Below are positions 15,253-15,280 of a stretch of DNA of 15,280 nt, piece after piece. Below the pieces are notes generated by a model. The model did no database searches, had not been told where the DNA came from, and saw only the letters and a program-made list of their open reading frames with translations. How positions within the stretch are numbered: position 1 is the first letter of the stretch; each line of letters begins with the position of its first letter. Both the position numbers and the translations under genes were made by a program. Source of the DNA: Alphaproteobacteria bacterium (lineage in GTDB: Bacteria; Pseudomonadota; Alphaproteobacteria; Micropepsales; Micropepsaceae); the NCBI GenBank assembly GCA_003451645.1, contig DMER01000192.1:4516-19795 (forward strand), given 5' to 3'.

Positions 15253-15280
15253 AGCGGGGCCAGTGTTACCGGCTCGCGAA
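15253..15280. other. Short tail after the last gene
   Basis: These 28 bases follow the last stop. No terminator stem or gene start is visible before the window ends. Confidence 0.5.

Overview
The window looks like an ordinary chromosomal stretch of an alphaproteobacterium: it is GC-rich (roughly 60% by eye), densely packed, and mixes housekeeping genes with small envelope proteins of types common in that class. No insertion sequence, integron, phage gene, CRISPR array, tRNA or rRNA was seen. The closest guess for lineage is the Rhodobiaceae/Parvibaculales neighbourhood. That guess rests mainly on the unusual FolP protein and is an inference, not a demonstrated placement.

Positions 1-6828 (all +) hold a core block: the 3' part of ftsH (membrane AAA+ zinc protease), folP (dihydropteroate synthase), a NatA/NatB-like ABC exporter pair, glmM (phosphoglucosamine mutase) and thiD (HMP kinase). 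ftsH-folP-glmM is an old proteobacterial gene order, also found in E. coli. Here the ABC pair sits between folP and glmM. A PhzF-family gene (6833-7654, +) follows thiD closely.

The main finding is the folP product. It does not look like a standard chromosomal FolP. It carries the features of the mobile sulfonamide-insensitive Sul1/Sul2 enzymes: a changed loop where GGESTRPG is normal, a YLNDIQGF segment, VMHSVQ, and a longer DPGMGFFLG loop with about two extra residues. With ftsH upstream and glmM downstream on an apparently native chromosome, it looks like a relative of the chromosomal ancestors of sul1/sul2.

Positions 7663-11912 are a mosaic of short units: a YqaA-type membrane protein (-), a secreted four-cysteine DUF6491-like protein (-), a zinc-less quinone oxidoreductase (+), a PepSY-TM protein (-) whose 3' end overlaps the oxidoreductase gene, an unrecognised secreted protein (+), and a small minus-strand pair encoding DUF2905 and DUF1232 (YkvA-like) proteins. 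Several divergent intergenic gaps contain perfect inverted repeats that may be operators or leader hairpins.

Positions 12046-15252 (+) hold a type II 3-hydroxyacyl-CoA dehydrogenase-like SDR gene ending in a strong intrinsic terminator. After it comes a two-gene envelope unit: a membrane-anchored protein with BON-like repeats, a proline-rich linker and an OmpA peptidoglycan-binding domain, then a membrane-anchored coiled-coil protein with a C-terminal helix-hairpin-helix domain. No intergenic gap exceeds about 180 bases.
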